From Hirudo medicinalis (Eukaryota; Annelida; Clitellata; Hirudinida; Hirudinidae): a stretch of DNA of 51,734 nucleotides. The stretch lies in the NCBI GenBank assembly GCA_011800805.1, contig MPNW01000330.1, positions 24,527 through 76,260 of the forward strand, in the 5' to 3' direction. This document shows, in pieces, positions 21,518 to 33,858 of the stretch. How positions within the stretch are numbered: the stretch's first letter is position 1; each line of letters opens with the position of its first letter. The translations under genes and the position numbers were made by a program. The notes beneath the pieces were generated by a model. That model was not told where the DNA came from, searched no databases, and was given only the letters and a program-made list of their open reading frames with translations.

Positions 21518-24500
21518 AAGCAACTTACTTGTTTGGCTGGAGTGCTGTTTTGGACAGGTGTCAGAGGAGCACCTAAGTTGGGTAGGAGGATGGGATGAAG
21601 AGTTGCAGGAGTGTGTGCTGGACTGAAGAGATCCTCTGCATTATCAAGCAGTGAAAAATCAAAGCAGGTGCATTGGACAAGTCCTTTTATATCAACCATT
21701 CATGAAAGTGCCCATGACAATTAGAAACCAGACAAATAAATAATGTTTTTTTTTCATGAAAATTAAATAAATCATCCGTGACTACCTTGAAGATCAAGGG
21801 CCGAGGACTGCACAGAAGGCGTGATGGTCTGTTGGAAATGGTGCTGTTGCCGAGGCGGTTGTTGCTGGATCATCGGCTGTTGGAAAAGTGTTGCTTGCTG
21901 AAACATCTGCTGTGCTGCTATGCCATTATTACTGGCAAACAATGAATCATCCAAGAGAGAAGAACTCTGATTGGTGGAGGGAGTTGATGTCAAGGTCACT
22001 CCGAAGTCCAAGCCACCGAGTAGATCGGCATTGCTTTGGGACTGAGCCGGGATATTGCTAGACGGAACGGAAATGGACTGGACCTTCGCAGGCGTTGAAG
22101 TCTCAGACTTTGTCCTGTGTGAATAACATGAAAAGCTCTCAGAATTTAAATGCACAAAAAGTAATTTATGATTTTAAGTGCCAGATGATTTGTTGTTGAT
22201 CACAAAAATAAGTGGTTGCAGCACAGCAATGGCATTTGAATAGCTATAAATCTTATAATAAGTGTTGTTATACAAGCAATAACATTGTTACATTGAATTA
22301 ACCATCAGCAAAAGAAATCACATGAAATTTAAGTTCAAAACATTAACGACCAAATGCGAGCATTTTAAAAATCACGGCAAATCAAATGTCAACGTAAACT
22401 CAGTTGAACAAAAACTTTGAAATTCTATTTTAATTTCAGAAACTCCATTTCATCAGATGAATTAAAACAAGACAATCCCACTTTAGTGGTGGTGGCAAAG
22501 AAGAACTCTGTTTGGGAGCTGGTGAGAAAAAGTGAAACTCTTAAACAAGAAGAAAATGGATGTACTTTCAATGACTGTGAATTAAAATATATTATAAAAA
22601 AATTAACCGAAAAGTAGCAACACCTGCTTCCGAAGCCCTCGGATCGAAATCATCCCCTGCGTCGTCAAAAGTTTTGAAATCGGCAAAATCGCCGTTGGCA
22701 TCTGCACAGGCAGGTTGGTTCGTCGCACTTTTCGTCTGCTTGACGTGTGCACCCGACTTCTCTTGCACCTTCGAGAAACATTAAACATGTCGCAATGATG
22801 CCGTTGTGATTGATGTCGTAGACAATTAAACGCAAGGTGTGTGCAATCGAATGAAGGAAAAGTATAAATTCAATTGCGAAGATCAGGAGTACCAGGTCCG
22901 AGTTGGGCTTCCTGTAGGAATATTTTGGCTTGGTGTCGGCATCGTCTTTGTCTCTGAAATTGTGTCTCGAGGTGTAATCCCCATCCCTGAAGTCTCCATT
23001 CCTGTCGCCGTGAGGGCCGTCGTCGTCATAAAGGTCGTTACTCCTGTTTTTCAAAATCACAAAATCATTGGATTACCAATTCAATCAACAGAAGAATGAA
23101 TAATTTTAAAGCAACAGGTTATTAATGAAATAAAAAGCCATTGTGTATGGATCCTCACACGCACCCAAAATCATCTGGATTGTCAAAGATTCTAATGCTG
23201 CTGACAAATTCCTTGACTTTGTCGATGGCCTCCTCTGCAATGGTTTTGTTGCCCGATTGCCAGTCCTTGATGTCGTCCAGACGTTTCTTGTCAAAGCTCG
23301 AAACTCCACTCGCGTCGTAATCATCACCTGATGTTACATTAATTATGATGTCAGTAATTAAACATCAAATAAATTAAACAAAAACCATAAAAATGCTTAA
23401 AAAAACAAAATAAATATTGCTCTCACAATATCTGGAGCCATATCCTCCTCCACCTCCTCCAACAATTCCAACATATTTGTCTTTATTCTTTTTTGATTTC
23501 TTCCTTTCTTCTCTCAACAGGTCATCATTTTGCACAAGATTCAGGATTTCCTTAACCTTTTGGCGAACTGTTGACAACCACAAGTTGTCATGAATCATAA
23601 AAATACCAGCAGAGATAATGGTTAGGAAAATAACAATAGAATAATGCCAATATCAACATGATATTGCGAACAGGTTGGCCGAATGGGTTGCATTCCTGCA
23701 TGCGGTGGTAACAGCAACAGTCGTAATGTGTCGTGTTCGCAACTCGGCCTGCACCACCAGGAGTGCCCTCAGTTAGGGGCGCTATATAAATGGCAGATCG
23801 ATTAAAAAGTGTCTTCGCATCCTGTTCAGATACATAGGGCACTCAAAAGATAGGCTAAATACAAACAAAAATGATACTCGGACATTGCTATTGCAAGAAA
23901 ATCAATTGCATTTGTGGAGCGAGCTCTTTAAACAAACTGCTTTTGCTGATTAAAGTCCACTTGAGATGGGTTAGAACATGAACACAACGAGGCAATTAAG
24001 CTCTGTCTGGTTCGAATTTAAAGGGAATGCAAAGCAGGATTTTTCAACAGGACCAACAACAAAACATATTTTTTGGATACCAAAGAAATCGAAATTTAAC
24101 TTACATAATCTAATTAAAACTACCATTCTCTTATGAATAAAAAAATTTGAACATTCACAATCTCAATGATTTGCATGATATTATGCAATCACATAAATTT
24201 GAATACTTTCACAAAAGGTGAAGTAGTTATTAAAATTCAACTTTCAAGAATAATTCATTAATTAAAAAAATTTAAAGAATTCATGACATTAATGATAAAT
24301 TAAGGACATTTCTCACCATTGATACCCTGGTCCCTGCCATATTCGTCTGTGAAGGTGTAATTTTCCAGCTGTCGTAACTCGTACAGTCTCTCCCTTGTGG
24401 CTCCGATGACACGTTCCGATCCGTTGTGAATCAAGTAGTCGAGGAGTCTTAGAGACTGAATGGAATCAAGTCTTTATGAAACTTGTGATTCAAATCACTC

Positions 24501-25072
24501 ATTAAAACTCATTATGTTAATTCATAAACTACATGGTTGATCAAGGAACATCCAAGGGTACCTTGTAAACTCTCCTCCAGTTTTTTCTGCTATCGGTTAA
24601 CATTCTTTTCCACAACATTCCGATGGCCTCGGGAAAATGCTCGTAAGTGAAAGTGTATTGAGAAATTTCCTGCATGACAGCCCCGGTTGGACCCCAGGGG
24701 TCATCATTTGTTGCCTCACGAACCTTTGCTTCCACTTCAGTGTAACTCATGACCACATTCGTCCTATGATAATAGTGGGAAGCTACATTAATTTGTATTA
24801 GTTTAATCTCGATTATTTATATCCCCTTATTAAAATTTAATTAAACAACGTGATTTTTTTCTTCACTAAACTATGTGAACCAACGAAAATGATACGATAA
24901 TCGATGTTTCACAACATTGACATTAAGCCATGTCAGAAGCTAAAACAATAAAGTATATCGGAGCGAAAATCAATTACAACCAATAAGAATGTCATCCGAC
25001 TTAACACCTGAAGTCTACAACTCACACTTTATCTGCCAACTCCCGAACCTTGGACATTGTCACGTTAATCAT
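20548..25072 (-). CDS. CLINT1: Clathrin interactor 1 / epsinR (ENTH-domain adaptor)
   Basis: Adaptor that binds phosphoinositides and clathrin/AP-1 on trans-Golgi and endosomal membranes. Twelve exons: 25026-25072, 24562-24763, 24317-24455, 23427-23567, 23165-23327, 22893-23043, 22624-22768, 22482-22518, 21786-22114, 21529-21635, 20945-21089, 20548-20702. The sum is 1761 bases, 586 residues (human 625). The ENTH domain (about 1-150) is highly conserved: KVRELADKVTNVVMSYTEVE, EATNDDPWGP, SRKNWRRVYK, LLDYLIHNGSERV, REERKKSKKNKDKYVG. A linker with acidic-Phe signals of the AP-1/GGA ear-binding type (GDFADF, then DDFDP) follows, then Gln-rich segments, and a STWLGAGVDISLDNL block shared with vertebrate CLINT1. 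The 37-base exon 22482-22518 was found by phase: it is needed to join its neighbours in frame. A second possible start codon lies in exon 1 at 25054-25056. Confidence 0.95.
21386..21516. repeat. TA microsatellites flanking a 14-bp inverted repeat (CLINT1 intron)
   Basis: A (TA)n array ends at 21408, and a second begins near 21485. Between them lies a perfect 14-bp inverted repeat, AAGTTTTGTCTCTC at 21409-21422 and its reverse complement at 21453-21466, enclosing 30 bases. The layout resembles a tiny foldback element inserted into a TA tract. Confidence 0.7.
23680..23850. repeat. Dispersed repeat copy in CLINT1 intron 3
   Basis: The segment around 23750-23800 contains ggcgctatataaatgg and, on the minus strand, a GAGGGCACTCCTGGTGGTGCA block. 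A related sequence occurs at the right end of the window (51690-51730). GGCGCTnTATAAATaaa also ends the LINE at 41385-41405. It is therefore probably a 3'-end fragment of an interspersed element. The reading frame it opens on the minus strand is not taken as a gene. Confidence 0.4.
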
Positions 25073-25099
25073 CTTGGTAGGTATGTATCGGCGATGTTT

Positions 25100-26210
25100 T
25101 AGAAAGTTGAAGAGTTTAAAAGATCGAGATCCAATTGATTGAATAATAAGCGATAAATTCCCAATCGCAAACTTGACGACGTCGTCGTTTGTTTACCAGG
25201 ACATCTAGCGAACTATGCCTGTACACTTTTTATGCCTGGTTCCTTGTTGAAGCCCAACAAATTTTCACATATCCATTTGTTAAATTTATCATTTAAATTA
25301 CATTAATAGTGTTGTTAATTGTAAAAATTGAAGTATTTGTAAAATAAACTTGTACATATTTATAAATATATATAATATGTGTCAATGTATTGAAATAAAT
25401 GTTTCTTTTACTTTTAGCAATTTTTATTTATTATTCAATCAATTTCTAAATTTCAGTGGCCATTACTATTATACCTATTACCTATATTGTTTTGCTAAGC
25501 CACCGTCCTTCTCACACAAAACCAGCACACCTGTGTTACTTTCTCGAGCACGCCCCTCATACAACCTTAACAAATTTAATTATATTTTTTGAACTACCTT
25601 ATAAGAATAAATAACGCAGAGGTGCACCCAGAAATTTTATTGGGGAATTTTGATTTTTGAAGACCTTTTTAAGATTTTAATTTTTTCAGAGATGATTTTT
25701 TTAATGTTATGCCGGTAATGTTTGTTAAATATCGAGATATCGATAATTAAAACCAGTTAAAAATAGATTTATTCATTATTTTTTTTAAGGAACGATATGG
25801 GGGCACTGGACATGATAAGACCATTGTTTCAATGGTGACCAGGTGCTAATGTTCACTACACGATAGTCAGGAAATCTGTCTTATCACCATACAACGGAAG
25901 TCTTTCAAAAAATTCAAATTAAATTGCGTAAGCGTTTGGAAATAATTTATATAATTTATCATGTACTAATAATTGTTCTTTTTTTTATCATCGATGCTTC
26001 ACAGATTTTAGATGATTAAATTAGGGTTAACTGCTTTTTTATTTTTTTTTATTTGTTCGAATGTTTGGTCTTGAAGCTCTATTGAACATAATCAAACTCT
26101 GTATCGTTATCGTTAGAAAACATGGAAAATAAAAGTTGATTGTTGATTTATTACTAGCATTTCACGTATTTATTTAACTAAATATGGGCATTTGTTGTGC
26201 TTTAAATTGA
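25100..26210. other. Intergenic AT-rich sequence, no gene seen
   Basis: Upstream flank of CLINT1 and non-coding sequence. The short ORF at 25350-25592 is low-complexity and unsupported. Confidence 0.4.
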
Positions 26211-26214
26211 TCCT

Positions 26215-26460
26215 ACGTGTTGGCATGCAACATTCAAAACACCTTACCTCCATCACCTTATTTACCAACGTCATTCGTCGTCAACAGATGCTTCTCAAAT
26301 GCCTCCCCTGCTATGTGGAATGAATCCACCCCTTCATAAAAACTCTACCGTCACTGGGGCTCTTTAAACGACACCTGAAAACCCATCTCGTCAGAACTTC
26401 ATCACGAAGTCATAATGACAATGGAACATACCTTATAAATTTATTATTGATGGTATTAAT
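26215..26460 (+). mobile_element. LINE ORF2 C-terminal fragment
   Basis: Translation in shifting frames gives the common LINE ending of the type A-x-x-x-W-N ... F-K-x-x-L-K-T-H-L: an SPAMWNE segment near 26305-26325, then LGLFKRHLKTHL near 26355-26390. Frameshifts between the blocks show it is dead. Confidence 0.5.
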
Positions 26461-27340
26461 AAGAAGTCTTCCCTTCGATTAGTGTGTTTATTCATTTGGG
26501 TCAAGAGCATCGGACAACTGCTTCTTCATGTCCACTTCCCCATGATTGTTCTTGAACTTAGGAGATTGAATGCAAAATAAAGGTCATCACCAATTTTAGG
26601 AAATTTGATTTTAACGGCTAAATAAAGATTTGCCCCCTCCTCCCTGCAAATCGTCCCTGAAGAGAAGTATTTAATTACACAACATGAATGCGGTGACAAT
26701 TCGTTTTTGTCGCAGATGAATATGTTTTTAATTGAAACAATTTAAGGGATTATTTAATTGCCATTAGTTGAATTTAAATTAGCTAATTTATGAATGTCCA
26801 TGCCAGTGTTGAAATAAAGACTTTAAACTGGATTTCATTCGATACGTCATTGTTTGTAAACACCAAAAAATAGCATTTTTTTTATATAAAATCTGGATTC
26901 TAAATGAATTATACCAGAGTATTCTCTCTGGAGGGTATGCATTGAAGACATTTAAATATACTAAAACAGCTATTTCTCATTTATAATAAGCTTAATTTTT
27001 TTTCTAAATGCGTCAATATTTGATTGTTCAGAATCAATCTTCGTAAAAAATGTCCTGGTGCCTGTGATGTTGGTCATGTGGATCAGCATGTTGGTGAAGA
27101 TAGCTCAAGATTGCATTGTCTTCATCATCACATATGCTCAAGAAGAGGAAGAAAATGGACACGGAGATGGTCTTTATTTGCGTTAACCTTTCTTTTTGCA
27201 TGCAAATAGTTGGGTATATTTTCGTATTTAACTTTTATTTGATATCTGTATTTATAAGCGATAAGCAAAACAATCAAATATATGCCTAAAATTTAGATAT
27301 TCTCGCATTGAGTTCTTTTTTTATAGGAAATCGAACCGAA
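26461..27340. other. Intergenic sequence with one exon-like membrane segment
   Basis: Mostly AT-rich spacer. At about 27035-27187 one frame reads a hydrophobic stretch (FVKNVLVPVMLVMWISMLVK) followed by an acidic tail and a stop, preceded by a cag acceptor. I could not connect it to other exons or a family. It may be chance or a decayed exon. Confidence 0.2.
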
Positions 27341-27344
27341 CAGT

Positions 27345-27535
27345 TTAAGTAGTAGAGGCAGGGCCGCCGACAGAAATTTCGGGCCCCTAGGTAGAGCAGC
27401 CACGGCCCCTATATTATGTCAATTTGGTAATGGAAAAGCAAACAAAGTCATGATTGTAATATTTTAAAACCCGGGCGTGTCCCAAAAAATTGCCGGGCCC
27501 CTGCCCCTCTCTCGGCTAATTAAAATATGAGACCC
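27345..27535. mobile_element. GC-rich block resembling a DNA-transposon end
   Basis: A GC-rich island in AT-rich surroundings: cagggccgccgacagaaatt with a following gggcccc at one side and gccgggcccctgcccctc at the other. Similar CAGGGCCG-type termini are common in invertebrate hAT-like non-autonomous elements. No transposase or clear target-site duplication is seen. Confidence 0.3.
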
Positions 27536-27891
27536 TAAATGTTGGCTAACACAAAAAAATAGAAATAGTGGAAATGAGCTTTGCCTCGTCCTAAATGCAA
27601 CCGAAGAGACCTCTCTGGTTTTATCTAAAACGTTGCACCTTATTAATTTTTAGAGTTTATTAGCAACATTTCAGTTAGTTAATTTCTTTGATGTCCTCTG
27701 TTCAAAAGTGGAAACATTTTGGCAATATATTTGATATTTGTCATCTTTATAAATAGCGACGTTGATATACATTATTAAAGTTTATCTAATGTAAATTTGC
27801 AATTACTGTATGGGAATAAACTAAGGATTTGTGCTTAATTTACAAACAAGTGTTTTATCTTAATTACAAATCAGGAGCCTTTCGAGAAAAC

Positions 27892-28146
27892 ATGGAAGAA
27901 GGTGGTCAGAGAGCTAATTGGCGCGCTCAAACTCCAATACTTTCCAATACCAGAAGCCACATCTACAGGCGTCAAGGGACACATCATAAACGCCCTAAAC
28001 AATCAAAGAATCTCTCTGATAGTGACTTAAATCCACTTAAACAAAAATATACATCAGACTTCAAACTGCGTGCTATATCTGCGCAACCATTAAGAGATTC
28101 TGTCCAAGTTCCCGAGAGCGTGCAAGCGACTGAATATTTCACATGA
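27892..28146 (+). CDS. Small unrecognised ORF, possible first coding exon of the disordered-protein gene
   Basis: ATG-started frame of 84 residues, rich in Arg, Lys, Gln and Ser (MEEGGQRANWRAQTP at its start). Its composition resembles the large ORF downstream on the same strand, which lacks its own ATG at the beginning of its last exon. It may therefore hold the start codon of that gene. A donor joining the two in phase was not found with confidence, and it may be a separate short gene or chance. Confidence 0.3.
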   Translation: MEEGGQRANWRAQTPILSNTRSHIYRRQGTHHKRPKQSKNLSDSDLNPLKQKYTSDFKLRAISAQPLRDSVQVPESVQATEYFT

Positions 28147-28417
28147 AACAAGCTTATTTGAGTTTTGCAAAATAATTACTTTTTATTATTTGCAAGCGTT
28201 AATATAAAATTAATAAATATTCAGCTAACTATGTGAACAATTAAATATTAATAAAAAAAAATAGGCATCTCTCGTCATGCTGATTCGCGGTAGCTTAGTC
28301 GTCTGCTTTTTGAGGCCATGCTTATTTTCACAATAGATGGAATCGCTCAGGTGGTCGTTTCTTCGTTCAGAAGCTTTAAAAGTAAAGCGATTGCTTCCAT
28401 TTTTAAGCCGTGAGCAG

Positions 28418-31400
28418 ATAAAGAGGAGAATGTTGAAGAAATGGAACAATGCAAAGTCTGTGATAACTGGGTAAGATCATTACATCTTAGTTTTAAGGTT
28501 ATTGATGAACGAACTCACGTTTCATTACATTCAATTGTACATTCAAGATTATTCTAAATGCTTTAACAATTTAATTTTTTTTATCGGGTTTTGTTTGCTA
28601 GATAGCATCTCATCATCAGCAAGTTTCTTAAGATAGAAGTGTTAAAATTTGGTTCCTGGCAACACAGCCTGCAAATATTCTACTTGTGACTTTGAGATTG
28701 ACTACAGATCTTCAGCAATTCATAATAAATGCATTGGATTAAAATATAGTGTGCTTACTAAGTGAAGTGATATTTTATTCACAGATGAATACAAAGAAAT
28801 TAACGGTTTATTATCTGTCACTAAAAACTTTAGATTTTTAGAAATAAATTCTATTATCCTAATCAAACAAAATAACATTTTACTCATGAATGACTGAAGT
28901 GAAACATTTAGGTCATAAACCTTTATGAATCTAATGTTTATTAGTTAAAATTGATTTCATGTTAAATTATAAAGTGTTTCCATAAGCCTCTTCGTAAGTT
29001 CATATCAATATAATGTTTCAAAGTTATAACTACAATTCAATGGTGGGATATTTAACCAGGTTTCTAAATAATGTTGAATTTTTTAACATTGGGATAGATT
29101 GTTGCTCTTTCCAGCTCTCATCAGTTCGAAATTGCTTTTTTATTTAAATAATTGCATTATTTTTATATTTATAAACTTTATTTATTATTACACTTGTAAC
29201 GGTATTTCCTTGCACCCTGCCAGTTATTTAGGGTGAATTGCATGCATCAATTGCTTAATGAGTTAAATGATTTGAAAATAAATTCTTAAACATAAATTTG
29301 CAATTGCCCATTATTTAACAACATGTCTGAATTTAATAAAATTACAGAGTTAATCAAAGTCCTTCTTTAAAAGACACTGGGGAGGGACAAAGCAAATTGA
29401 AGAATTATTCAAAACAAGTTGTCATTCCCAAATTTTTCAAATCAAAACATGGATTTATCAGAACACCTCAGAAGAAAAAGTGTAATTTTAAAGTTTATGA
29501 TTTGAGTGACGAAGAATCGTTTTGTAACAGTGGAGTGCCATTTTTGTTTAATGTCCACACAAGAAGTTATGCAAAGGCAAACAGAAACGTTGAGCACACC
29601 ATGAATAAGAGTTTCTTACACCAAGGAAGAGACATCTCGCTTAGAAAGAGAGAGAATCTAGCACTGACAAATGCAGATGAAACATTGTTTGGTGACAGAC
29701 AAGTTTATTCTAAAAAAAGTTATTTCCGCAATATTGGTAAGCCCAAGCTCATCTCTAATAACTGTATAAAACTTGAAAATAAAGAAATGCTTGGCCAAAC
29801 TTATTGTAATTCTACTGTTTTTTGTAAATCGAAGTACCACTTACCTAGGAAATTTGGTAAAGAAAATTGCAATGAAGAGATGCTGAATAGGTTTGTGGAT
29901 TCACATAAAATGGAAGGAAACAAGAAACCAATGATTGAGAGATTTAACAACTCACAATTGAATACATGCAATGATTTCACTTATGATGATTTTGATGAAA
30001 TTATAAGACATTCAAACAAATCAGCTGATATCAGAAGACCAAGAAATAAAAGAAAAAGACTCAGACAAACTTGTCAATCGCAGTCATCTTTTTCAATTAT
30101 TAATGAAGGACATCTCTTTGAAAGGCGAGTTCAGAGGTCCCATAGCCTATGCGGAAATAAAGGTGTTATTTCACATGGGATTAACTTTGATGATGCCGTG
30201 GTGCCGTTAACCCCCAAAAGAAGACTTAAGAAAAATCACAATTATGAAGAATTACTTGATTCTTTTTCTAAAGAAAATATTGATGGCAAAGATTTTTATG
30301 AATCTCCCACAGAGAACAAAGTAGATAAATATGCATATGATGATCAAGAAAGCCTGATTGACAAGCCAGTAGATTCTATTAGTTTACCAGAGGAGAAAAT
30401 TCTTACAATCTATGAGAAATTGCTTTCAAAAGAAGGAATTAACAGTGCATCAATTCTTTACAAAAACAAATCATTCATGGCTCCTCCTGAAAAGGAAATT
30501 TCTTGTATAGTTTCAGGTGTATTGAATAAGTTTCATGATTATGCTAACAGTGATGACGTTCAAAACAATGATATTAAACAACCTATTAATGTACCTGTGA
30601 TTAAAAGTGGTGACAAATTTGATTCTGATGCACAAGTTGCTTCTGTTGAAATGAATTTAAATGTTCAGTTCTATGACCCAGTAGAAGTTCTTCAAACTAA
30701 AGCACATTATTCACATAAGACATCGGAAGCACATTTTTATCCTGCAGAGGGAGAGACTGACCGAACCAACCACTGTATCTTGTTGGGAGAGGCAAATGTT
30801 GAATTACTTACTAAAAATATCAGCAATCAGCAGTCTGTTATCATTTTGAAGGACACGTGTATATCATCAAAAGAAGAGGTGGACGTTAATGCCAAAAATA
30901 ATTTTGAGGAGGTAATCCTTGCCTCAGCATGCCATGGTGATAAGATATGCAATAAGATAAGCAATGACCATAAAAGACGAAAGAATAAGAAAAGAAAAAC
31001 GTGTTATAGTAAAAAAAGGAAGAAAACCAAGGCACAGAAAAAGTCCCATCAATCACAATTCGATAAAATTCATTCAAAAGTTGAATTACCTGTATATGAA
31101 AAACTTATGAGAAAGGATACTTTAATCAATGTTGAAGGTAATCCAGAGAACCTTAAGCTGACACAAAATATTTCAATGGTCTTGGCACCAGAAACAGAAA
31201 GCTTTGATACAGGTGCCACCAGGTCAGTAGCAGACAAATGTATCCCCCATTGCCAATCAGTTGCAGGCAGTGAATCCAGAGCTTCCCCAGTATTGCAAGA
31301 ACAGCTGAGCCCCCAAGCGAATCAAGACATTTTAATTTGTAAAGACATATCTGGTTCTGTTTGCAATGAAATTAGTAATATCGATTTAAATTTTGAAGGA

Positions 31401-33218
31401 AGTAAAACTGTTTGTGTTACCAACTCAGGTAAAAGTAAAGTAACAAAAAACAAAAGGAAGGGGCAGAAAAAATCTGAAATGAAGGTTGAAAATGATGGAA
31501 TAGTTGAACAAGAAAGCACTGAAAACTGTGAAGTTAATTTCATGTCTGCAGAATCCTTGCTAGTGATTGATGCTCCTGCTTCCACTAATTCAGAAAATAA
31601 CAGTAAATTAGAAAAAAACAAATCTGAAGGATTAGAGGGAATCAAACAGCCGGGTTCTATCTTGGATATGCGTGATTCCCCCATATTAACAAATAGAACA
31701 ATTGTTAATGACAATTCATTAGGTCTAAGCAAAACAAATTGCTTGCAAACGTTGGTCAGTGGTGAATTGTGTTTTGATGATGTTGAAATGAATTATGAAA
31801 ATGTTGAAGATACTAAGCACACTAAGAAGGTGAGGAAGTCAAGGGGCAAAATGAAATTAAAAAATTATTATAGAAAAAAACATAAAAAAAAGGGGACTGT
31901 TGAGAAGGATGTGAAAAGGTCAAAAGTCACAGGAGTTTGCAAATTTGTTCAAGAGTCACAAGAGAACAAATTGTCAGAATTGTTTGACACTTGCAATACA
32001 GATCCTGCTAGTGTTTCAGAATGTCTTCAATTAAATACAGGCAACTCTACTAACACTAAAGAAAGCACTCTATTGATGGTTAAAAGTGATTTTGTTGAAA
32101 CATCTTCAGATTTCACTTTCAAACATTCAAAGTTTCCCAGTAATTGTCAAATAAGTGAGCAAAACGTTGATGAAATAGCTTCTGCAGATGTTGCTCATAC
32201 AAATAATTCATTTGAGTGCAAATTACCCACAAACATCATTGAAACTCCAAAAGTTGAACTCAGATTAATATCTAGTCCAACCAATGATGTTAGCTTGAAT
32301 GTCCCAGATAAAGAAATCAGTTCCTTGAAAATTTGCAAAAGTTCCTGCAGTTTTATTCCCTTGAGGAGTCTTGTAGGGCAAAATCCAATTGATTTTAAAG
32401 CATTACTTTCCCATTTTCCATCAGATGATGTGACCATAGGCTCACCCTCCAGAGATGTGCTAGTTGTAGAGAAAATGGCGGTTCCAAGAGCTTCCAACTC
32501 ATTGACTTCTCCACAAGAAATTGTTGAGATTAATGCAGCAATCTTAAATATCCCTGACAGTCCAATACATGATTTAAGATTGAAATCTTCAGTCTCCAAA
32601 TTGATTTGTCTTCCACAGGAGGTCACAACAAAATCAAACATTTCTCAAATTGCTGAGAATAAAATACAGTTAAATATAAACCAGATTAGCCAAAAGAGAA
32701 GGAGGGTGTCATTTGCAGGCTTTACTGTTGTTAACATTATTGACGACCAACAAGGCTATTCAAGGAGAGCCAGGCAATACAAAGGGATTGCTGACGAAGT
32801 CGGATTTCTAGACACTTCAGTGACCAAAGATATTTCATCAGATAAAACCAAAACAAAAGGTATTCTAAAAAAAGTCTCAAAGTCGCATTGCTTGATTGAC
32901 AACAACTTAAGTAATGGTGTTGAGAACTGCAATCATTTGACTCCTGCAATCTCGCCAAAGAAAGGACGTGATGTTAAATCATCTCAAAGTTTCATAAAAG
33001 GAATTCTTGTAGAAGATGTTGGGATTAGATCTCAGCTGCTGAGAAGTTTCATCGGTCAACATGATGATTATTCAGAAAGTCTTTTCAGTAGAGAATCTCC
33101 GATGAGTCCGCAAAGAAATTCAATGAAAACTCTTTATTGCAATGAGGGTCTAAGCTCAGGCTCACAGGGAAGTGAGTTAAGTGACGAGGCCATTGCATTG
33201 ACAATGAATCTCCAATGA
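28418..33218 (+). CDS. Large disordered Lys/Ser-rich protein with PP1-docking motifs (unrecognised family)
   Basis: The last exon runs from an acceptor at 29347/29348 (ttacag|AGTTAATC) to a stop at 33216-33218. It encodes about 1290 residues without interruption. There is no start codon at its 5' end, so earlier exons must exist. The best candidates are 28418-28470 (KEENVEEMEQCKVCDNW, good donor) and about 28668-28747 (CKYSTCDFEIDYRSSAIHNK), which carry Cys/His pairs like a small zinc finger, but I could not fully resolve their phases. The long exon is hydrophilic, with basic clusters (near 30970-31050, 31430-31470, 31815-31920) and acidic or Ser-rich parts, so it is probably mostly disordered and nuclear. 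Near the C-terminus are KRRRVSFAG (32694-32720), a PP1 RVxF motif, and KGILKK (32856-32873), a [GS]ILK motif. The end is Ser-rich with SPMSPQRNS. No catalytic domain is visible. RIF1, Ki-67 or SLX4-like scaffolds share such features, but no homology is claimed. Confidence 0.7.
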
Positions 33219-33565
33219 GCGGAGTGGAATCCCTTTATAGAGGTTGGCTGTCACCTTCGCACATACAGGCAAGTTGATTAGTTGTGCATGTTTTATCTCT
33301 GGTTTAATTTTAAGTAATAATGTAACAAACTGTATTTGTCCAGTCAGGACAGCAGACTGGATGGGCAGACCATCTTTATTCCAGCCCTTGATTCCTTCAT
33401 AGGTGCTCGAACAAAGGGATTTATTAACTCAAATTCTGATTTGTGATAATTTATGATATCAGAATGTTTTTATAGTTGTTCATTCTAGTTTAAGAACTAC
33501 AAATTGACCAAAGAAATCTGCAGCTCATTGAAAGCAGAGAAAAGTGAGGGTGGATTTGAAAAAAT

Positions 33566-33571
33566 TTATTT
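33566..33571 (-). terminator. Candidate polyadenylation signal of USP30
   Basis: AATAAA on the minus strand, about 290 bases past the USP30 stop and within the short convergent gap with the disordered-protein gene. Confidence 0.4.
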
Positions 33572-33858
33572 CACAATACTCGATGTGGCATAAATCTAAA
33601 ACAATTGGGGCGGGTACATATAAGTTTAAAAATAACTGCTTTAAAATTGCAAAACAATATCAAGAAAATATTCACATCAGCGGTAATCAGTGAAAAAGAA
33701 TTCATGTTTGTAAAAGCTTGCACAACACTGACAACCACTATTAAAATATATGGCACCATTATCCAGATGACTAAATGCACTTTTTGAACATCCATGCACA
33801 TCCTCAATGGCAATTGATATAATTAAGTTATGACATGTCTAAAGTTAGTGCAACTTGG

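Noticed and set aside
23588..23842. 84-residue minus-strand ORF in CLINT1 intron 3
   Set aside because: It lies between two in-phase ENTH exons and coincides with a dispersed repeat; including it is not needed for frame.
28265..28340. A-box-like TAGCTTAGTCG on the plus strand
   Set aside because: No B box and no tRNA fold; chance matches to the short A-box consensus are common.
30886..32958. Antisense ORFs of 63-148 residues within the disordered-protein exon
   Set aside because: Shadows of a long coding exon; no start context, domain or splice support.
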